DNA from: Bordetella flabilis
Lineage (GTDB): Bacteria > Pseudomonadota > Gammaproteobacteria > Burkholderiales > Burkholderiaceae_B
Assembly: GCF_001676725.1 (NCBI RefSeq)
Contig: NZ_CP016172.1
Location: 3,472,001 to 3,536,000, forward strand
Length of the DNA: 64,000 bases
Direction: 5' to 3'
How positions within the stretch are numbered: position 1 is the first letter of the stretch; each line of letters starts with the position of its first letter. Shown piece by piece: positions 37,307-47,366 of the stretch. The translations under genes and the position numbers were made by a program. Below the pieces are notes generated by a model, which saw nothing but the letters and a program-made list of their open reading frames with translations, did no database searches and was not told the origin of the DNA.

Positions 37307-40300
37307 ATGGCAAAATCCTCGCTTCCCCCGCTACGCAACCAAGTATCCGCCGTCGCCGCGCAGCGTATGGCCCTGCAGCAGGCGCGGGCGCGCACCCGCC
37401 GCCTGCCCTGGGAACCGACGGGGTGGAAGGAGCTGGGCGCGCTGCTGCGCAAGACCGGCGAACTGGATGAAGGTCGCGAGGCGCTGCAAAAGGCGACCGA
37501 TCTGGCGCCCGAGGATGCCGGCTCATGGATATTGCTCGGTCAACTCGAGGCAAGCGCCGGCAACGACAGGCTGGCCAAGAATCACTTCGAACACGCGCTT
37601 ACGCTGGATAACGATGCTGCGGAAGCCAACCAGGGCATGGCCGATATTCTGTTCCGCAGCGACGAGAACGAAGTCGCGCTTACCTATGCGGACCGCGTGC
37701 TCGAACAGAAGCCCAACGATGTCGCCGCGCTGTCCCGCAAGGTCCAACTGCTGACCCGCCTGCGGCGTTTCGACCAGGCCGCGGTCATCTGCCAGAAGCT
37801 GATCCAGCAAGACCCCAGGAACGGCTGGACCCATTGGAACGACCTGGGCAATATCAACCGAGACCTTGGCGATCTGGACGAGGCGGAAGCATGCTATCGC
37901 AAAGCCGCATCGTTGACCGCCACGGACCCCGTGCCGCTATCCAATCGGCTGACGCTGCTTCACTATATGCCGGACCGGACGGCCGAGGATATCCTCAACG
38001 CGTGCAAGGATTGGAGTGCGCGCTTTGCGCCGCCCAAGACGGGCAAGCGGCCAATTCCGGCCGATCTGTCGCCCGGGCGGATATTGCGTGTAGGGATGTA
38101 TTCGGACGGCTTTCGCCAGCATCCCGTTGGTGCCATGACCACGCCCGCGCTCGAGCACCTGGTCAAGCTCGGCATCGAGATTTATGCATACACCACGAAC
38201 AACGTAGTGGACAGCGTCACGCGTCGGCTGATGAGGGTTGCCAAGCAATGGACGCCCATTGCAACCCTTACCGTCGAGCAGCTGGCGCAGCGGGTGATGG
38301 AAGACCGCATCGACATTCTTATAGACCTGTCCGGCCATAACGCCGGCAACCGCATACGGACGATGACGCTGCAGCCGGCGCCGGTGCAAGTGAAATGGGT
38401 CGGCGGCCTGATCAACACGACCGGCGTGGAAGCCATCGATTACCTGCTGAGCGACGCCATCGAGTCGCCGCCGGGAAGCGATCATCTCTACACCGAGAAA
38501 TTGATCCGCATGCCGGACGACTACATCTGCTATATGCCGCCGGCGCGGGTGCCTGACGTCGGTCCGCTGCCCGCGCGGCGCAACGGCCATATCACTTTCG
38601 GATGCTTCAACAACCCGACAAAAATAAACGGCGTTTTGCTTGCCGAATGGGCGCGCCTGCTCAGCGCCGTGCCTGGCTCGAAGTTGTTCCTGAAAGGCGG
38701 ATCCTACGAAAGCCCTGAAGTCTGCGAACGGATACGCGGCATCTTCGCCGACCACGGGATTGCCGGAGATCGCATCCGACTGGAAGGCCATTCGCCGCAT
38801 TACGAGGTGTTCGAGCGCTACAACGATGTGGACGTCGCATTGGATCCTTGGCCCTACTCTGGCGGCCTCACGACCTGCGAAGCCATGCTGATGGGCGTGC
38901 CGGTCGTGACCCTGCCCGGCCCTACCTTCGCCGGCCGTCATTCGGCCACGCACCTGGTCAACGCCGGCATGCCCGAACTGGTCGCCAAGGACTGGGACGA
39001 ATATCGCCAACGCGCGCTCGAGCTGGTGGGCGACCTGGATAGCTTGTCCACGATACGGGCCCACCTACGCCAGATCCTGCTGCAGTCTGCCGTGTGCGAC
39101 GGACCTCGTTTCGCGCGGAACCTCGCCAATGCCCTGCGTGCGATATGGCAGCGATATTGCTCCGGAAAGCATCCTGCCGCGCTGGCCTTCACCGCCGAAG
39201 GCAAGCCGTGGTTCGAGGATGAGGACGCGCCGATGGAAATAGTGCAGCCCGACTTCGATGCCTCGCTTCAGGAAACACAGGAAGGGGGCGACTTTCACTT
39301 CGGCATCCAGGGCAAGATTATTGCGCTGGATCATGGCGGAATCCTTGCCACGGCGCCTGCAATGCAGACACTGAATCAGGCGGGAGCGTTGACCATCGTT
39401 GTCATCGATCCGGCCAGCAGGCTGCAGGAGGTATCCCGGCTCAAGGCGGACAAACTCCTGCACCACCATCAGCCGCACGTCGCCCTCGGCGACGGCGAGC
39501 CGGGCGTGCTTTATACATGCCTCGACACGGAATTGACCGGGACGCTGGAGCCCCTGCTCCCCGCCAGGCAGCAGACCTTCATGCAACAGGCCGCCACTGT
39601 GCTGGCCAAGTTACCCATCGCGACCATCCGACTGGACCGCATTGACGGCCTGGATACGCTGGACTGGCTGGTTCTGAGTGAATCGCACGACAACGTAAAG
39701 CTCCTGCAAGGCGCCGAACGATTGCTGCCCAATCTCCTGATCGTCCATGCCAGGGTTCTATTCACGGACGTCTTCAATGGACAAAGCGAACTGGCCGATC
39801 TTGGCAGGGAACTGGCCCGATACGGATTCCGCTTGCTTCGACTGGAGAACCAGCGGATGGGAAGCCTCTTCTCGGATCCGACACTCAGAAGAGTGTACGG
39901 CGATGTCCAATCCCAACTGCTAAGCTGCGACGCCGTTTTCGTGCCCGACGAGCAGCGCATCAAAGCACTTGACAACAACCAGCGTGCAAAACTTGCTTTG
40001 ATCCTTCACGGCGCTTATCGCGCTACCGACCTGGCCCACCGCGTTTTGCAGGCTACGGGAGAAAGCTCGGCAGACGCCTATCTCGCTGCACAGCTACCTA
40101 AGAGCGGGGAACAGGAGCGCGAGTCGAAGGCTGCCGCTATGGAACCAACACAGCAGGCCTTGCCCCGTCCGGCCATGGCCGTTCCATCTTCGCAAGAACG
40201 CGACCCAACGCATACCGCGTCACCCAGGGTGCCACCAGGGTCCGATGTCCCGAGCAGCAAGGCCGACAGTCAGGCGACCAAACGTTCGCCTATGGGCGGG

Positions 40301-41272
40301 AAAAGGCCATTCGTGTCGGTCGTGGTGCCATCCTACAATCGGGCCGACGATCTGCGTCGCTGCCTCTATAGCATCCTGGCCGTCGATTGCGATGAGCTGG
40401 AGATCATTGTCAGCGACAATGCCTCGCCCGACCATACCCAGGACGTTCTGGCGGAGTTCAAGGATCCGCGCATCAAGGCCTACAGGCAAGACGAGAATGT
40501 CGGCGCCGAGTTGAACATGGCGTTCATATTCGAGAAGGCCAGCGGCGAATGGGTGATCACCCTTACCGACGACGACTGGCTTATGCCGCAGGCGGTCAGT
40601 GTCATTCGCGAGAGCGTGCGATGCGATCCGAACGTGGGCTTCATCCTGTCTCCGCTAAGGCAAATCAACGCCGAGGGCGGCCTCGTGCCCGATCACCTGC
40701 TTCTTCCGCTGCCAGACAAGGCCGAGCAGCAACATCATTTCCGCCGCTTCCCCGCCGGTCCGGAGTCTCTGCGCACCCTCTTCTGGCATGGCCACGTATT
40801 TTCCCGTTGGATATTGAGGCGTGATGTTATCGATCTCGCGGGGTACAGGAGGCAGATAGGCCGCCATCTGTATTCCCCCATGTGGATTACCAGCAAGGCA
40901 TTGCTGAACCACCCGACGATCTATACCAATACCCACGTAGTGACGCACCGGGTCTTCAACAAGATCCACTGGGAATATCCCGACGACTACATGTACGGCG
41001 GCGTCATAGACATGATCAAGGAATTGCTAGCGAGCCAGCCAGACCATCTGGCGAAGATGCTGGAATCGACTGCAGGTCGTGCGCTGGCACAGATTCCGTT
41101 CGTCCTTGGCCACGGCAAGGATCATCTCGATCGATATGTGCGCGCCTTGATGAAGTTCCCCGAGTTCACGAGGATTCCGACTTTCTCGGCATCCCTGGTA
41201 AAGAAATTGGGCGCTGTCGGCGCCGATGAGTCGATCGTGCGGATCGCCCGGAATCCGTCCAAAGCGGGCTGA
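37307..41272 (+). CDS. TPR / SPINDLY-type OGT / FkbM-like / GT2 fusion glycosyltransferase
   Basis: This 1321-residue protein is a chain of modules. Residues about 35-250 are TPR repeats. About 265-640 is a GT41 (O-GlcNAc transferase, SPINDLY type) domain with SDGFRQHPVG, DLSGHNAGNR, FGCFNNPTKIN and DPWPYSGGLTTCEAMLMGVP. About 645-925 resembles an FkbM methyltransferase domain (VKLLQGAERLL, LLIVHARVLFTDVFNGQ, LLSCDAVFVPD), but with LVLSESHDNV where a functional enzyme has an IDVEG-type motif. About 1000-1321 is a GT2 domain (FVSVVVPSYNRADDLRRCLY, LTDDDWLMP). GT41 enzymes attach sugars to Ser/Thr. Position after fliC suggests a flagellin glycosyltransferase that may add two sugars. Confidence 0.88.
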   Translation: MAKSSLPPLRNQVSAVAAQRMALQQARARTRRLPWEPTGWKELGALLRKTGELDEGREALQKATDLAPEDAGSWILLGQLEASAGNDRLAKNHFEHALTLDNDAAEANQGMADILFRSDENEVALTYADRVLEQKPNDVAALSRKVQLLTRLRRFDQAAVICQKLIQQDPRNGWTHWNDLGNINRDLGDLDEAEACYRKAASLTATDPVPLSNRLTLLHYMPDRTAEDILNACKDWSARFAPPKTGKRPIPADLSPGRILRVGMYSDGFRQHPVGAMTTPALEHLVKLGIEIYAYTTNNVVDSVTRRLMRVAKQWTPIATLTVEQLAQRVMEDRIDILIDLSGHNAGNRIRTMTLQPAPVQVKWVGGLINTTGVEAIDYLLSDAIESPPGSDHLYTEKLIRMPDDYICYMPPARVPDVGPLPARRNGHITFGCFNNPTKINGVLLAEWARLLSAVPGSKLFLKGGSYESPEVCERIRGIFADHGIAGDRIRLEGHSPHYEVFERYNDVDVALDPWPYSGGLTTCEAMLMGVPVVTLPGPTFAGRHSATHLVNAGMPELVAKDWDEYRQRALELVGDLDSLSTIRAHLRQILLQSAVCDGPRFARNLANALRAIWQRYCSGKHPAALAFTAEGKPWFEDEDAPMEIVQPDFDASLQETQEGGDFHFGIQGKIIALDHGGILATAPAMQTLNQAGALTIVVIDPASRLQEVSRLKADKLLHHHQPHVALGDGEPGVLYTCLDTELTGTLEPLLPARQQTFMQQAATVLAKLPIATIRLDRIDGLDTLDWLVLSESHDNVKLLQGAERLLPNLLIVHARVLFTDVFNGQSELADLGRELARYGFRLLRLENQRMGSLFSDPTLRRVYGDVQSQLLSCDAVFVPDEQRIKALDNNQRAKLALILHGAYRATDLAHRVLQATGESSADAYLAAQLPKSGEQERESKAAAMEPTQQALPRPAMAVPSSQERDPTHTASPRVPPGSDVPSSKADSQATKRSPMGGKRPFVSVVVPSYNRADDLRRCLYSILAVDCDELEIIVSDNASPDHTQDVLAEFKDPRIKAYRQDENVGAELNMAFIFEKASGEWVITLTDDDWLMPQAVSVIRESVRCDPNVGFILSPLRQINAEGGLVPDHLLLPLPDKAEQQHHFRRFPAGPESLRTLFWHGHVFSRWILRRDVIDLAGYRRQIGRHLYSPMWITSKALLNHPTIYTNTHVVTHRVFNKIHWEYPDDYMYGGVIDMIKELLASQPDHLAKMLESTAGRALAQIPFVLGHGKDHLDRYVRALMKFPEFTRIPTFSASLVKKLGAVGADESIVRIARNPSKAG

Positions 41273-41331
41273 ACGACGAACGACGCCGCGACCTGCCGCA
41301 GCCTCCTGACCATGTAAAGTCGAGCGATCAA

Positions 41332-42105
41332 ATGAGCCACACCGAAGATTCAAAATTGCCGAAGGATGCCCATTCGGGACGGCATAGCAGCAAAGACATG
41401 ACTGTCTACAGCTTGGCAGAAGAGGCCTTCCAGAGTGCCGACATCTCCATTCTGGACAAGCTCGAATCCTTCCCCCGATTCATAAGCAAGCGCTCGATGG
41501 CCCGGTTCATCGCAAAGGAGAGGATTTTCGAAAAGATCCTTCCGGTCAACGGGATCATCGTCGAGTGTGGCGTCTTCAACGGCGCCGGGCTTTTTACCTG
41601 GGCCCAGCTGTCCAACATTCATGAACCCGTCAACTACAACAGGAAGATTGTCGGCTTCGACACGTTCGAAGGATTTCCCAGTGTCGACGAGGCGAAGGAC
41701 AACGCAGGCGTGAGGGTCAGCGCGACGGGCGACTTGAAAGGCAGCACTCTCGAAGACATCAGCCTGTCGGTAGAAAAATACAACAACGAACGGCACTTGT
41801 CTCATATCAAGAACATCGAACTCGTCAAGGGCGACTTCAATGTAACGGCGCCGGCGTACCTCGAAGCGAATCCGCACATCGTCGTGTCGCTGCTCTACCT
41901 GGATTTCGACCTGTATGAGCCAACCAAGAAGGCCCTGGAACTGTTCATGCCCAGGATGCCGAGGGGAGCCATCATTGCGTTCGACGAACTGAACTGCGAG
42001 TCCTTTCCGGGAGAAACGGCTGCACTGCAGGAAGTGGTGGGGATCGGCAAATATGAGATACGGCGCTTCCCCTTCGAGCCATGGATTTCGTACATCCAGC
42101 TGTGA
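41332..42105 (+). CDS. TylF/MycF-type SAM-dependent sugar O-methyltransferase
   Basis: This 257-residue protein resembles the TylF/MycF (macrocin O-methyltransferase) family. The SAM-binding segment VECGVFNGAGLF lies at about 76-87, the metal-site segment YLDFDLYEPTKKALE at about 188-202, and FDELNCESFPGETAA near the end. These enzymes methylate sugar hydroxyls using a divalent metal. The first 25 residues are polar and variable. It starts 59 bases after the fusion glycosyltransferase and precedes rfbF. It probably methylates the glycan or its nucleotide-sugar precursor. Confidence 0.85.
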   Translation: MSHTEDSKLPKDAHSGRHSSKDMTVYSLAEEAFQSADISILDKLESFPRFISKRSMARFIAKERIFEKILPVNGIIVECGVFNGAGLFTWAQLSNIHEPVNYNRKIVGFDTFEGFPSVDEAKDNAGVRVSATGDLKGSTLEDISLSVEKYNNERHLSHIKNIELVKGDFNVTAPAYLEANPHIVVSLLYLDFDLYEPTKKALELFMPRMPRGAIIAFDELNCESFPGETAALQEVVGIGKYEIRRFPFEPWISYIQL

Positions 42106-42177
42106 TGCTGGAATGCCCGCAGATAGTGGGAATGCTTCCCTTCTTGCACGCAAAAACCTATTGAGGCTTGCAGTCCA

Positions 42178-42951
42178 ATGAAAGCCGTCATCCTGGCTGG
42201 GGGTCTTGGCACCCGCTTAAGCGAAGAGACGTTGGTGAGACCGAAACCGATGGTGGAAATCGGCGGGAAGCCAATCCTATGGCACATCATGAAGATGTAT
42301 TCCCATCACGGCATACAGGACTTCATCATATGCTGTGGCCACAAGGGATACATGATCAAGGAGTACTTCTCCAACTACTTTCTTCACATGTCGGACATCA
42401 CGTTCGACATGAAGTCGAACACGACGCACTTTCATCAGATGCGAGCGGAGCCGTGGACAGTGACGCTGGTCGATACCGGCGACGGCTCCATGACCGGCGG
42501 CCGCCTGGCCAGGGTCGCTCATTATGTGAAAGAGGAAGAAGCCTTCTGCTTCACCTACGGGGACGGGGTGAGCAATCTCGACATCGGCGCAACCATCGCT
42601 TTTCATAAAGCTCACGGAAAAGCCGCGACGCTGACGGCCACCTACCCACCTGGCCGCTTTGGAGCCCTGGACATTCAGGAAGGCCGGATCCGCCGTTTCC
42701 AGGAAAAGCCGAAAGGTGACGGTGCGATGATCAACGGCGGCTTTTTCGTCCTGTCGCCGAAGGTGCTCTCACTGCTGCACGGCGACGACACAGTATGGGA
42801 GGAGGGACCGCTGATGCAGTTGGCCGAGGAAAACCAGCTGATGGCCTATGAGCATCATGGCTTCTGGCAGCCCATGGACACACTGCGAGACAAGAATCTG
42901 CTGGAGGAACTGTGGGCAAGCGGCAAGGCACCCTGGAAAAGCTGGAACTGA
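42178..42951 (+). CDS. rfbF: Glucose-1-phosphate cytidylyltransferase RfbF (DdhA)
   Basis: This 257-residue nucleotidyltransferase makes CDP-glucose from CTP and glucose-1-phosphate. It has the pyrophosphorylase signature [16 protein letters not shown] with [16 protein letters not shown] at the N-terminus, [11 protein letters not shown], and [12 protein letters not shown] typical of RfbF. It is the first step toward CDP-3,6-dideoxyhexoses. The rfbG start lies one base beyond its stop. Confidence 0.96.
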   Translation: MKAVILAGGLGTRLSEETLVRPKPMVEIGGKPILWHIMKMYSHHGIQDFIICCGHKGYMIKEYFSNYFLHMSDITFDMKSNTTHFHQMRAEPWTVTLVDTGDGSMTGGRLARVAHYVKEEEAFCFTYGDGVSNLDIGATIAFHKAHGKAATLTATYPPGRFGALDIQEGRIRRFQEKPKGDGAMINGGFFVLSPKVLSLLHGDDTVWEEGPLMQLAEENQLMAYEHHGFWQPMDTLRDKNLLEELWASGKAPWKSWN

Positions 42952-42952
42952 G

Positions 42953-44011
42953 ATGGCCATTGATCAGGCATTCTGGCAAGGCAAGAAGGTCCTGCTGACC
43001 GGACATACCGGCTTCAAAGGCAGTTGGCTGACCCTGTGGCTGCAATCCATGGGTGCCGACATCATGGGCCTATCGCTTGCGCCGCCCACGGAACCGAACC
43101 TATACACCGCGGCACGGGTGGCCGAGGCAACGCAGGGCCGATTCGGGGACATCCGGGATTACGGAATCGTGGAGGCCACGATGACCGCCTTCCGTCCGGA
43201 GATCGTCATTCACATGGCGGCCCAGTCACTGGTGCGCGCGTCCTACGAAGATCCGATCGCGACTTATGCGACCAATATCATGGGTACCGTGCATGTTCTG
43301 GAAGCCGCCCGGCGCGCACGGACAGTCCGTGCCGTCGTCAACGTGACAACGGACAAGTGCTACGAAAACCAGGAGTGGGTTTGGGGCTACCGTGAGAGCG
43401 ACCCCATGGGTGGGCACGATCCCTATTCCAGCAGCAAGGGCTGCGCTGAACTCGCCAGCGCGGCATATCGAAGATCCTTCCTGGCACGCGAAGGCATCTC
43501 CTTGGCGACGGCGCGGGCAGGAAATGTGATCGGCGGGGGTGACTGGGCTGCGGCCCGCCTGGTCCCGGATATCCTGCGTGCGCTCGAAAACGCTCAGCCG
43601 GTTCTCATACGCAGTCCTAATGCGGTGAGACCCTGGCAACACGTACTGGAGCCGCTGTCCGGTTATCTGCTGCTGGCGCAGCGGCTGTATGAGCAGGGAC
43701 ATGCCGTCGCCGAGGGCTGGAATTTCGGCCCAAGGGATGAAGATACGCGCTCGGTCCAATGGATAGTGGACCGCATGTGTCAGCAGTGGGGCACAGGTGC
43801 CCGCTGGACCATGCAGCCGGGCGACCACCCTCATGAGGCAGCCTCCCTGAAGCTGGACATTTCGAAAGCGCGCCAACGCCTGCAATGGTTGCCGCGCTGG
43901 TCTCTCGATACCGCGCTTGCCGAGACGATTCGGTGGCATAAGGCCTGGCTCGACGGCCGCGACATGCGCACCTTCTGCCTCGAGCAGATCTCGCAATACC
44001 AATCCATCTGA
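42953..44011 (+). CDS. rfbG: CDP-glucose 4,6-dehydratase RfbG (DdhB)
   Basis: This 352-residue extended SDR has the NAD-binding motif TGHTGFKGSW (about 15-24) and the catalytic tyrosine/lysine in DPYSSSKGCAE (about 156-166). It converts CDP-glucose to CDP-4-keto-6-deoxyglucose. I chose the ATG at 42953; the frame upstream is a shadow of rfbF. The typical RfbG segment VRPWQHVLEPLSGYL is present. Confidence 0.96.
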   Translation: MAIDQAFWQGKKVLLTGHTGFKGSWLTLWLQSMGADIMGLSLAPPTEPNLYTAARVAEATQGRFGDIRDYGIVEATMTAFRPEIVIHMAAQSLVRASYEDPIATYATNIMGTVHVLEAARRARTVRAVVNVTTDKCYENQEWVWGYRESDPMGGHDPYSSSKGCAELASAAYRRSFLAREGISLATARAGNVIGGGDWAAARLVPDILRALENAQPVLIRSPNAVRPWQHVLEPLSGYLLLAQRLYEQGHAVAEGWNFGPRDEDTRSVQWIVDRMCQQWGTGARWTMQPGDHPHEAASLKLDISKARQRLQWLPRWSLDTALAETIRWHKAWLDGRDMRTFCLEQISQYQSI

Positions 44012-44014
44012 TCC

Positions 44015-45352
44015 ATGAACGCGACCATTACCTTCAACCCGCAACTCGACAAGCTTCGTGGCCAGATCCAGAAGCTGGTACACCAATACGCAGAGCTTGC
44101 GCATGCGCCGGCCCCCTTTGTACCAGGCACGTCTCCAGTCCCGGTATCCGGCAAGGTGATTGGTGGCAAGGAGCTGGAGCTGATGGTCGAAGCCTCCCTG
44201 GATGGCTGGCTGACCACGGGCCGCTTCAATGCCTTGTTCGAACAGCGCCTGGCGCAGTTCCTGGGCGTCGAGCACCTGATCACCGTCAATTCGGGCTCTT
44301 CCGCCAATTTGGTGGCGTTCTCCACATTGACCTCGGCGCGGCTGGGGGAACGAGCGATCAAGCCCGGTGACGAGGTCATCGGTGTGGCCGCCGGCTTTCC
44401 GACCACGGTCAACCCTATTCTGCAATTCGGCGCCGTACCCGTATTTGTGGACGTAGACCTCGCCACGCACAATATCGATGCGAACAAGATAGAGGCAGCC
44501 ATCGGTCCACGGACCAAGGCCATCATGCTGGCCCACTCACTGGGCAACCCGTTCAATCTTGATGTCGTCACGGCGCTGTGCAGGAAATACGGGCTGTGGC
44601 TGGTGGAGGATTGCTGCGACGCGCTCGGGTCGACCTACCGGGGGAAAAAGGTCGGCACCTTCGGTGACATCGGCACCCTCAGCTTTTATCCGGCACACCA
44701 TATAACGATGGGGGAAGGAGGCGCGGTATTCACCAACGATCCGGAACTCAAGCGGATTGCGGAGTCCTTCCGGGACTGGGGACGCGACTGCTACTGTCCC
44801 CCGGGCAAGGACAATACCTGCGGCAGGCGCTTCCAATGGAAAATGGGAGATCTGCCCCAGGGCTACGATCATAAGTACACCTACAGCCATCTCGGGTACA
44901 ACCTCAAGATCACCGACATGCAGGCCGCTTGCGCGCTGGCGCAGCTGGATCGCCTGGACGACTTCATCGCTGCCCGCAAGGCGAATTTCGATTATCTGAA
45001 GGAACGTCTGCGGTCTTGTGAAGAATTCCTGCAGTTGCCCGAAGCTACCCTACATTCCGAACCGTCGTGGTTCGGCTTTCCGATAGTCCTCAAGGAATCC
45101 GCGGAGGTCGAGCGTGTCGATCTCCTGGACTATCTCAATCAGCGCAACATCGGCACCAGATTGCTCTTTGCGGGCAATCTGACGCGCCAGCCTTATATGA
45201 TCGGCAGGAACTACCGGATTAGCGGGGAGCTGACAAATACCGATATCGTAATGAACCAGACCTTTTGGCTCGGTGTCTTCCCGGGCTTGCAGGAAGCACA
45301 CCTGGAATACATGGTGCAGAAGGTGCAGGAATTCTTCGGCGTGGGATTCTGA
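44015..45352 (+). CDS. rfbH: CDP-4-keto-6-deoxyglucose 3-dehydrase RfbH (DdhC, E1)
   Basis: This 445-residue PMP- and iron-sulphur-dependent dehydrase removes the C3 hydroxyl. In E1 enzymes the usual PLP lysine is replaced by histidine, seen here in [12 protein letters not shown] (about 222-233). The cysteines of the [2Fe-2S] site appear as [12 protein letters not shown] with another in VEDCCDA. The usual partner reductase (DdhD/RfbI, E3) is not in the window. The stop overlaps the next start (TGATG). Confidence 0.96.
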   Translation: MNATITFNPQLDKLRGQIQKLVHQYAELAHAPAPFVPGTSPVPVSGKVIGGKELELMVEASLDGWLTTGRFNALFEQRLAQFLGVEHLITVNSGSSANLVAFSTLTSARLGERAIKPGDEVIGVAAGFPTTVNPILQFGAVPVFVDVDLATHNIDANKIEAAIGPRTKAIMLAHSLGNPFNLDVVTALCRKYGLWLVEDCCDALGSTYRGKKVGTFGDIGTLSFYPAHHITMGEGGAVFTNDPELKRIAESFRDWGRDCYCPPGKDNTCGRRFQWKMGDLPQGYDHKYTYSHLGYNLKITDMQAACALAQLDRLDDFIAARKANFDYLKERLRSCEEFLQLPEATLHSEPSWFGFPIVLKESAEVERVDLLDYLNQRNIGTRLLFAGNLTRQPYMIGRNYRISGELTNTDIVMNQTFWLGVFPGLQEAHLEYMVQKVQEFFGVGF

Positions 45353-46431
45353 TGCCTCGTCCTTTCCCCCACGCCATCCTTACCGAGGATGTGGCCGCGG
45401 TGCTATCCCGCGACTTGCCCTGGCACAAACTCAGCGGGCTGAGAATCGCAGTTACGGGCGCGGGCGGCTTTCTTGGCGGCTACCTGGTACGTTGTCTGCT
45501 AGCGCTGGAAGCAGCCGGCAAAGTGGACCAACCTGTACGGGTCCTGTGCCTGGTGCGTAATGTCGATCGTGCCCAGGGCCGCATGCCGGACATCGCAAGG
45601 CACCGGCATCTCGAGTGGATGCAGTGGGACCTGAATCGGATCGCCACACCGGATCTAGGGCCTTGCCACTATGTCCTTCATGCCGCCAGCCAAGCCAGTC
45701 CTCGATTCTACGGCAGCGATCCGGTCGGCACGCTGATGCCCAATACCGTCGGCACAGCGGGCTTGCTACAGGCATTGCAGAACTGCACTGATCCACGCGG
45801 CCTGCTCTATGTGAGCAGCAGCGAGGTATACGGAAACGTGCACGACACGCAGGCATTGACCGAAGACCGGTACGGCACACTCGATCCTGCCACGGTGCGC
45901 GCTTGCTACGCCGAAAGCAAGCGTCTGGGCGAGACACTGTGCGTCGCCTGGCATCGCCAGCATGGGCTTCCTACTTTCATCGTCCGCCCGTTCCATACCT
46001 ACGGGCCGGGCCTGCAGCCCGATGACGGGCGCGTCTTCTCAGACTTTGCCTTCAACGTAATCCAGGGCAAGAACATCGTCATGAGTAGCGACGGCAGCGC
46101 ACAACGTGCTTTCTGCTATGCCTCCGATGCCGTCGCCGGATTCTTCACCGTGCTGCTGAAGGGATCACCGGCTACGCCTTACAACGTCGCCAATCCCCAG
46201 GGCCAACTTACGGTGAAAGAACTGGCCCATCTACTGGTGGGGCTCTATCCGGAAAAGAAGCTTGAAGTCGAGTACCTGCACCAACCGAAGGACAACGGAA
46301 CCAGCAGTTATCTAGCCAGCACATTCAGCCGGCTGATCCCCGACGTCGGACGCCTGGCCGCGTTGGGCTGGCGGGCCGATATTGGTCCCGCCGAAGGCTT
46401 TCGACGGATGATCGAGGTTTACAACGCATGA
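45352..46431 (+). CDS. NAD(P)-dependent epimerase/reductase of the extended SDR family
   Basis: This 359-residue protein has the Rossmann motif TGAGGFLG (about 34-41), the Ser of the triad in VSSSEVYG, and Tyr/Lys in CYAESKRLGE (about 184). It also has the substrate-lobe motif RPFHTYGPGLQPDDGR. By position it should reduce or epimerise the 4-keto (or branch keto) group of the CDP-sugar made by RfbFGH, as paratose or abequose synthases do. I cannot tell the stereochemistry. The start at 45352 overlaps the rfbH stop and its end overlaps the next start (ATGA). Confidence 0.88.
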   Translation: MPRPFPHAILTEDVAAVLSRDLPWHKLSGLRIAVTGAGGFLGGYLVRCLLALEAAGKVDQPVRVLCLVRNVDRAQGRMPDIARHRHLEWMQWDLNRIATPDLGPCHYVLHAASQASPRFYGSDPVGTLMPNTVGTAGLLQALQNCTDPRGLLYVSSSEVYGNVHDTQALTEDRYGTLDPATVRACYAESKRLGETLCVAWHRQHGLPTFIVRPFHTYGPGLQPDDGRVFSDFAFNVIQGKNIVMSSDGSAQRAFCYASDAVAGFFTVLLKGSPATPYNVANPQGQLTVKELAHLLVGLYPEKKLEVEYLHQPKDNGTSSYLASTFSRLIPDVGRLAALGWRADIGPAEGFRRMIEVYNA

Positions 46432-47366
46432 GAGCCACCCTCCAAAGTCTGAAGGACCAGTACGCCGAAGGGGTCCTGAGCAAGCCGGACTTTATCGAGC
46501 TGGCGCTGGCCATGCATCGCTCCCTTTTCGACTACGTCGACATCGCGCGCAGCACCGACGTACGGGAGATCCGCATCACTGCGGAAGGCATCTGCTTCCG
46601 CGTGGGCGAAGAGGACGTTTGGCTGTATGCCCCGCCCGGCGAGGCACGCGTACTTCCCATCGAAGTGATGAATTTCGGGCGATATGAGCCGGAAGAGACC
46701 CGGATCATGGACCTGCTGAGCGATGGCGCGGAGGCCGTCCTCGACGTCGGCTCAAACATCGGCTGGTATGCGATACGGTTTGCAAAGCGCCTTCCCATGG
46801 CCATGGTCCATGCCTTCGAGCCGATGCCCGTCAGTCATGCCTTCCTACAGCGCAACGTCGCGCTGAACAACGTCGGAGATCAGGTACGCTGCTACAACTA
46901 CGGGCTCTCTGACAAGTGCGGCAGCTTCGATTTCTTCATGCCGCCGGCAGGCAGCGTGAATGCCTCCCTGAGCAATGTGTCAGGCGCAAAGAATGCCGAC
47001 GTCGTCGTCGGACTGACGTTAACGCTTGATCAATGGTGCGCCAATCAACGGTTGCAGCCGGACTTCATCAAATGCGACGTCGAGGGAGCGGAGCTTCTGG
47101 TATTCCAGGGCGCAAGCCGGACACTCGCACAGGCACGACCGGTCGTCTTCACGGAACTGCTGCGAAAGTGGGCAAAGCCGTTCGGATACCACCCCAATGA
47201 CGTGCTGGGCTTCTTCGCGCAACTGGGATATGTATGCTACGCGATCGGTTCGACGGGTGTGCGCCATATCGAGCAGGTGACCGACGAAACGGTGGAAACC
47301 GGTTACGCGTTCGTGCACCGCGACGCTCATCGCCCGCTGATCCGCAGGCTGGAGACTCTGCAGTGA
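46428..47366 (+). CDS. FkbM-family SAM-dependent methyltransferase
   Basis: This 312-residue methyltransferase has SAM motif I VLDVGSNIGWYAIRF (about 104-118) and the FkbM signature FIKCDVEGAELLVFQGA (about 212-228). The N-terminal 80 residues are a variable lead. FkbM enzymes O-methylate sugars or polyketides. It overlaps both neighbours by 4 bases, so it is translationally coupled to the SDR and transketolase genes. It likely methylates the flagellar glycan. Confidence 0.88.
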   Translation: MRATLQSLKDQYAEGVLSKPDFIELALAMHRSLFDYVDIARSTDVREIRITAEGICFRVGEEDVWLYAPPGEARVLPIEVMNFGRYEPEETRIMDLLSDGAEAVLDVGSNIGWYAIRFAKRLPMAMVHAFEPMPVSHAFLQRNVALNNVGDQVRCYNYGLSDKCGSFDFFMPPAGSVNASLSNVSGAKNADVVVGLTLTLDQWCANQRLQPDFIKCDVEGAELLVFQGASRTLAQARPVVFTELLRKWAKPFGYHPNDVLGFFAQLGYVCYAIGSTGVRHIEQVTDETVETGYAFVHRDAHRPLIRRLETLQ

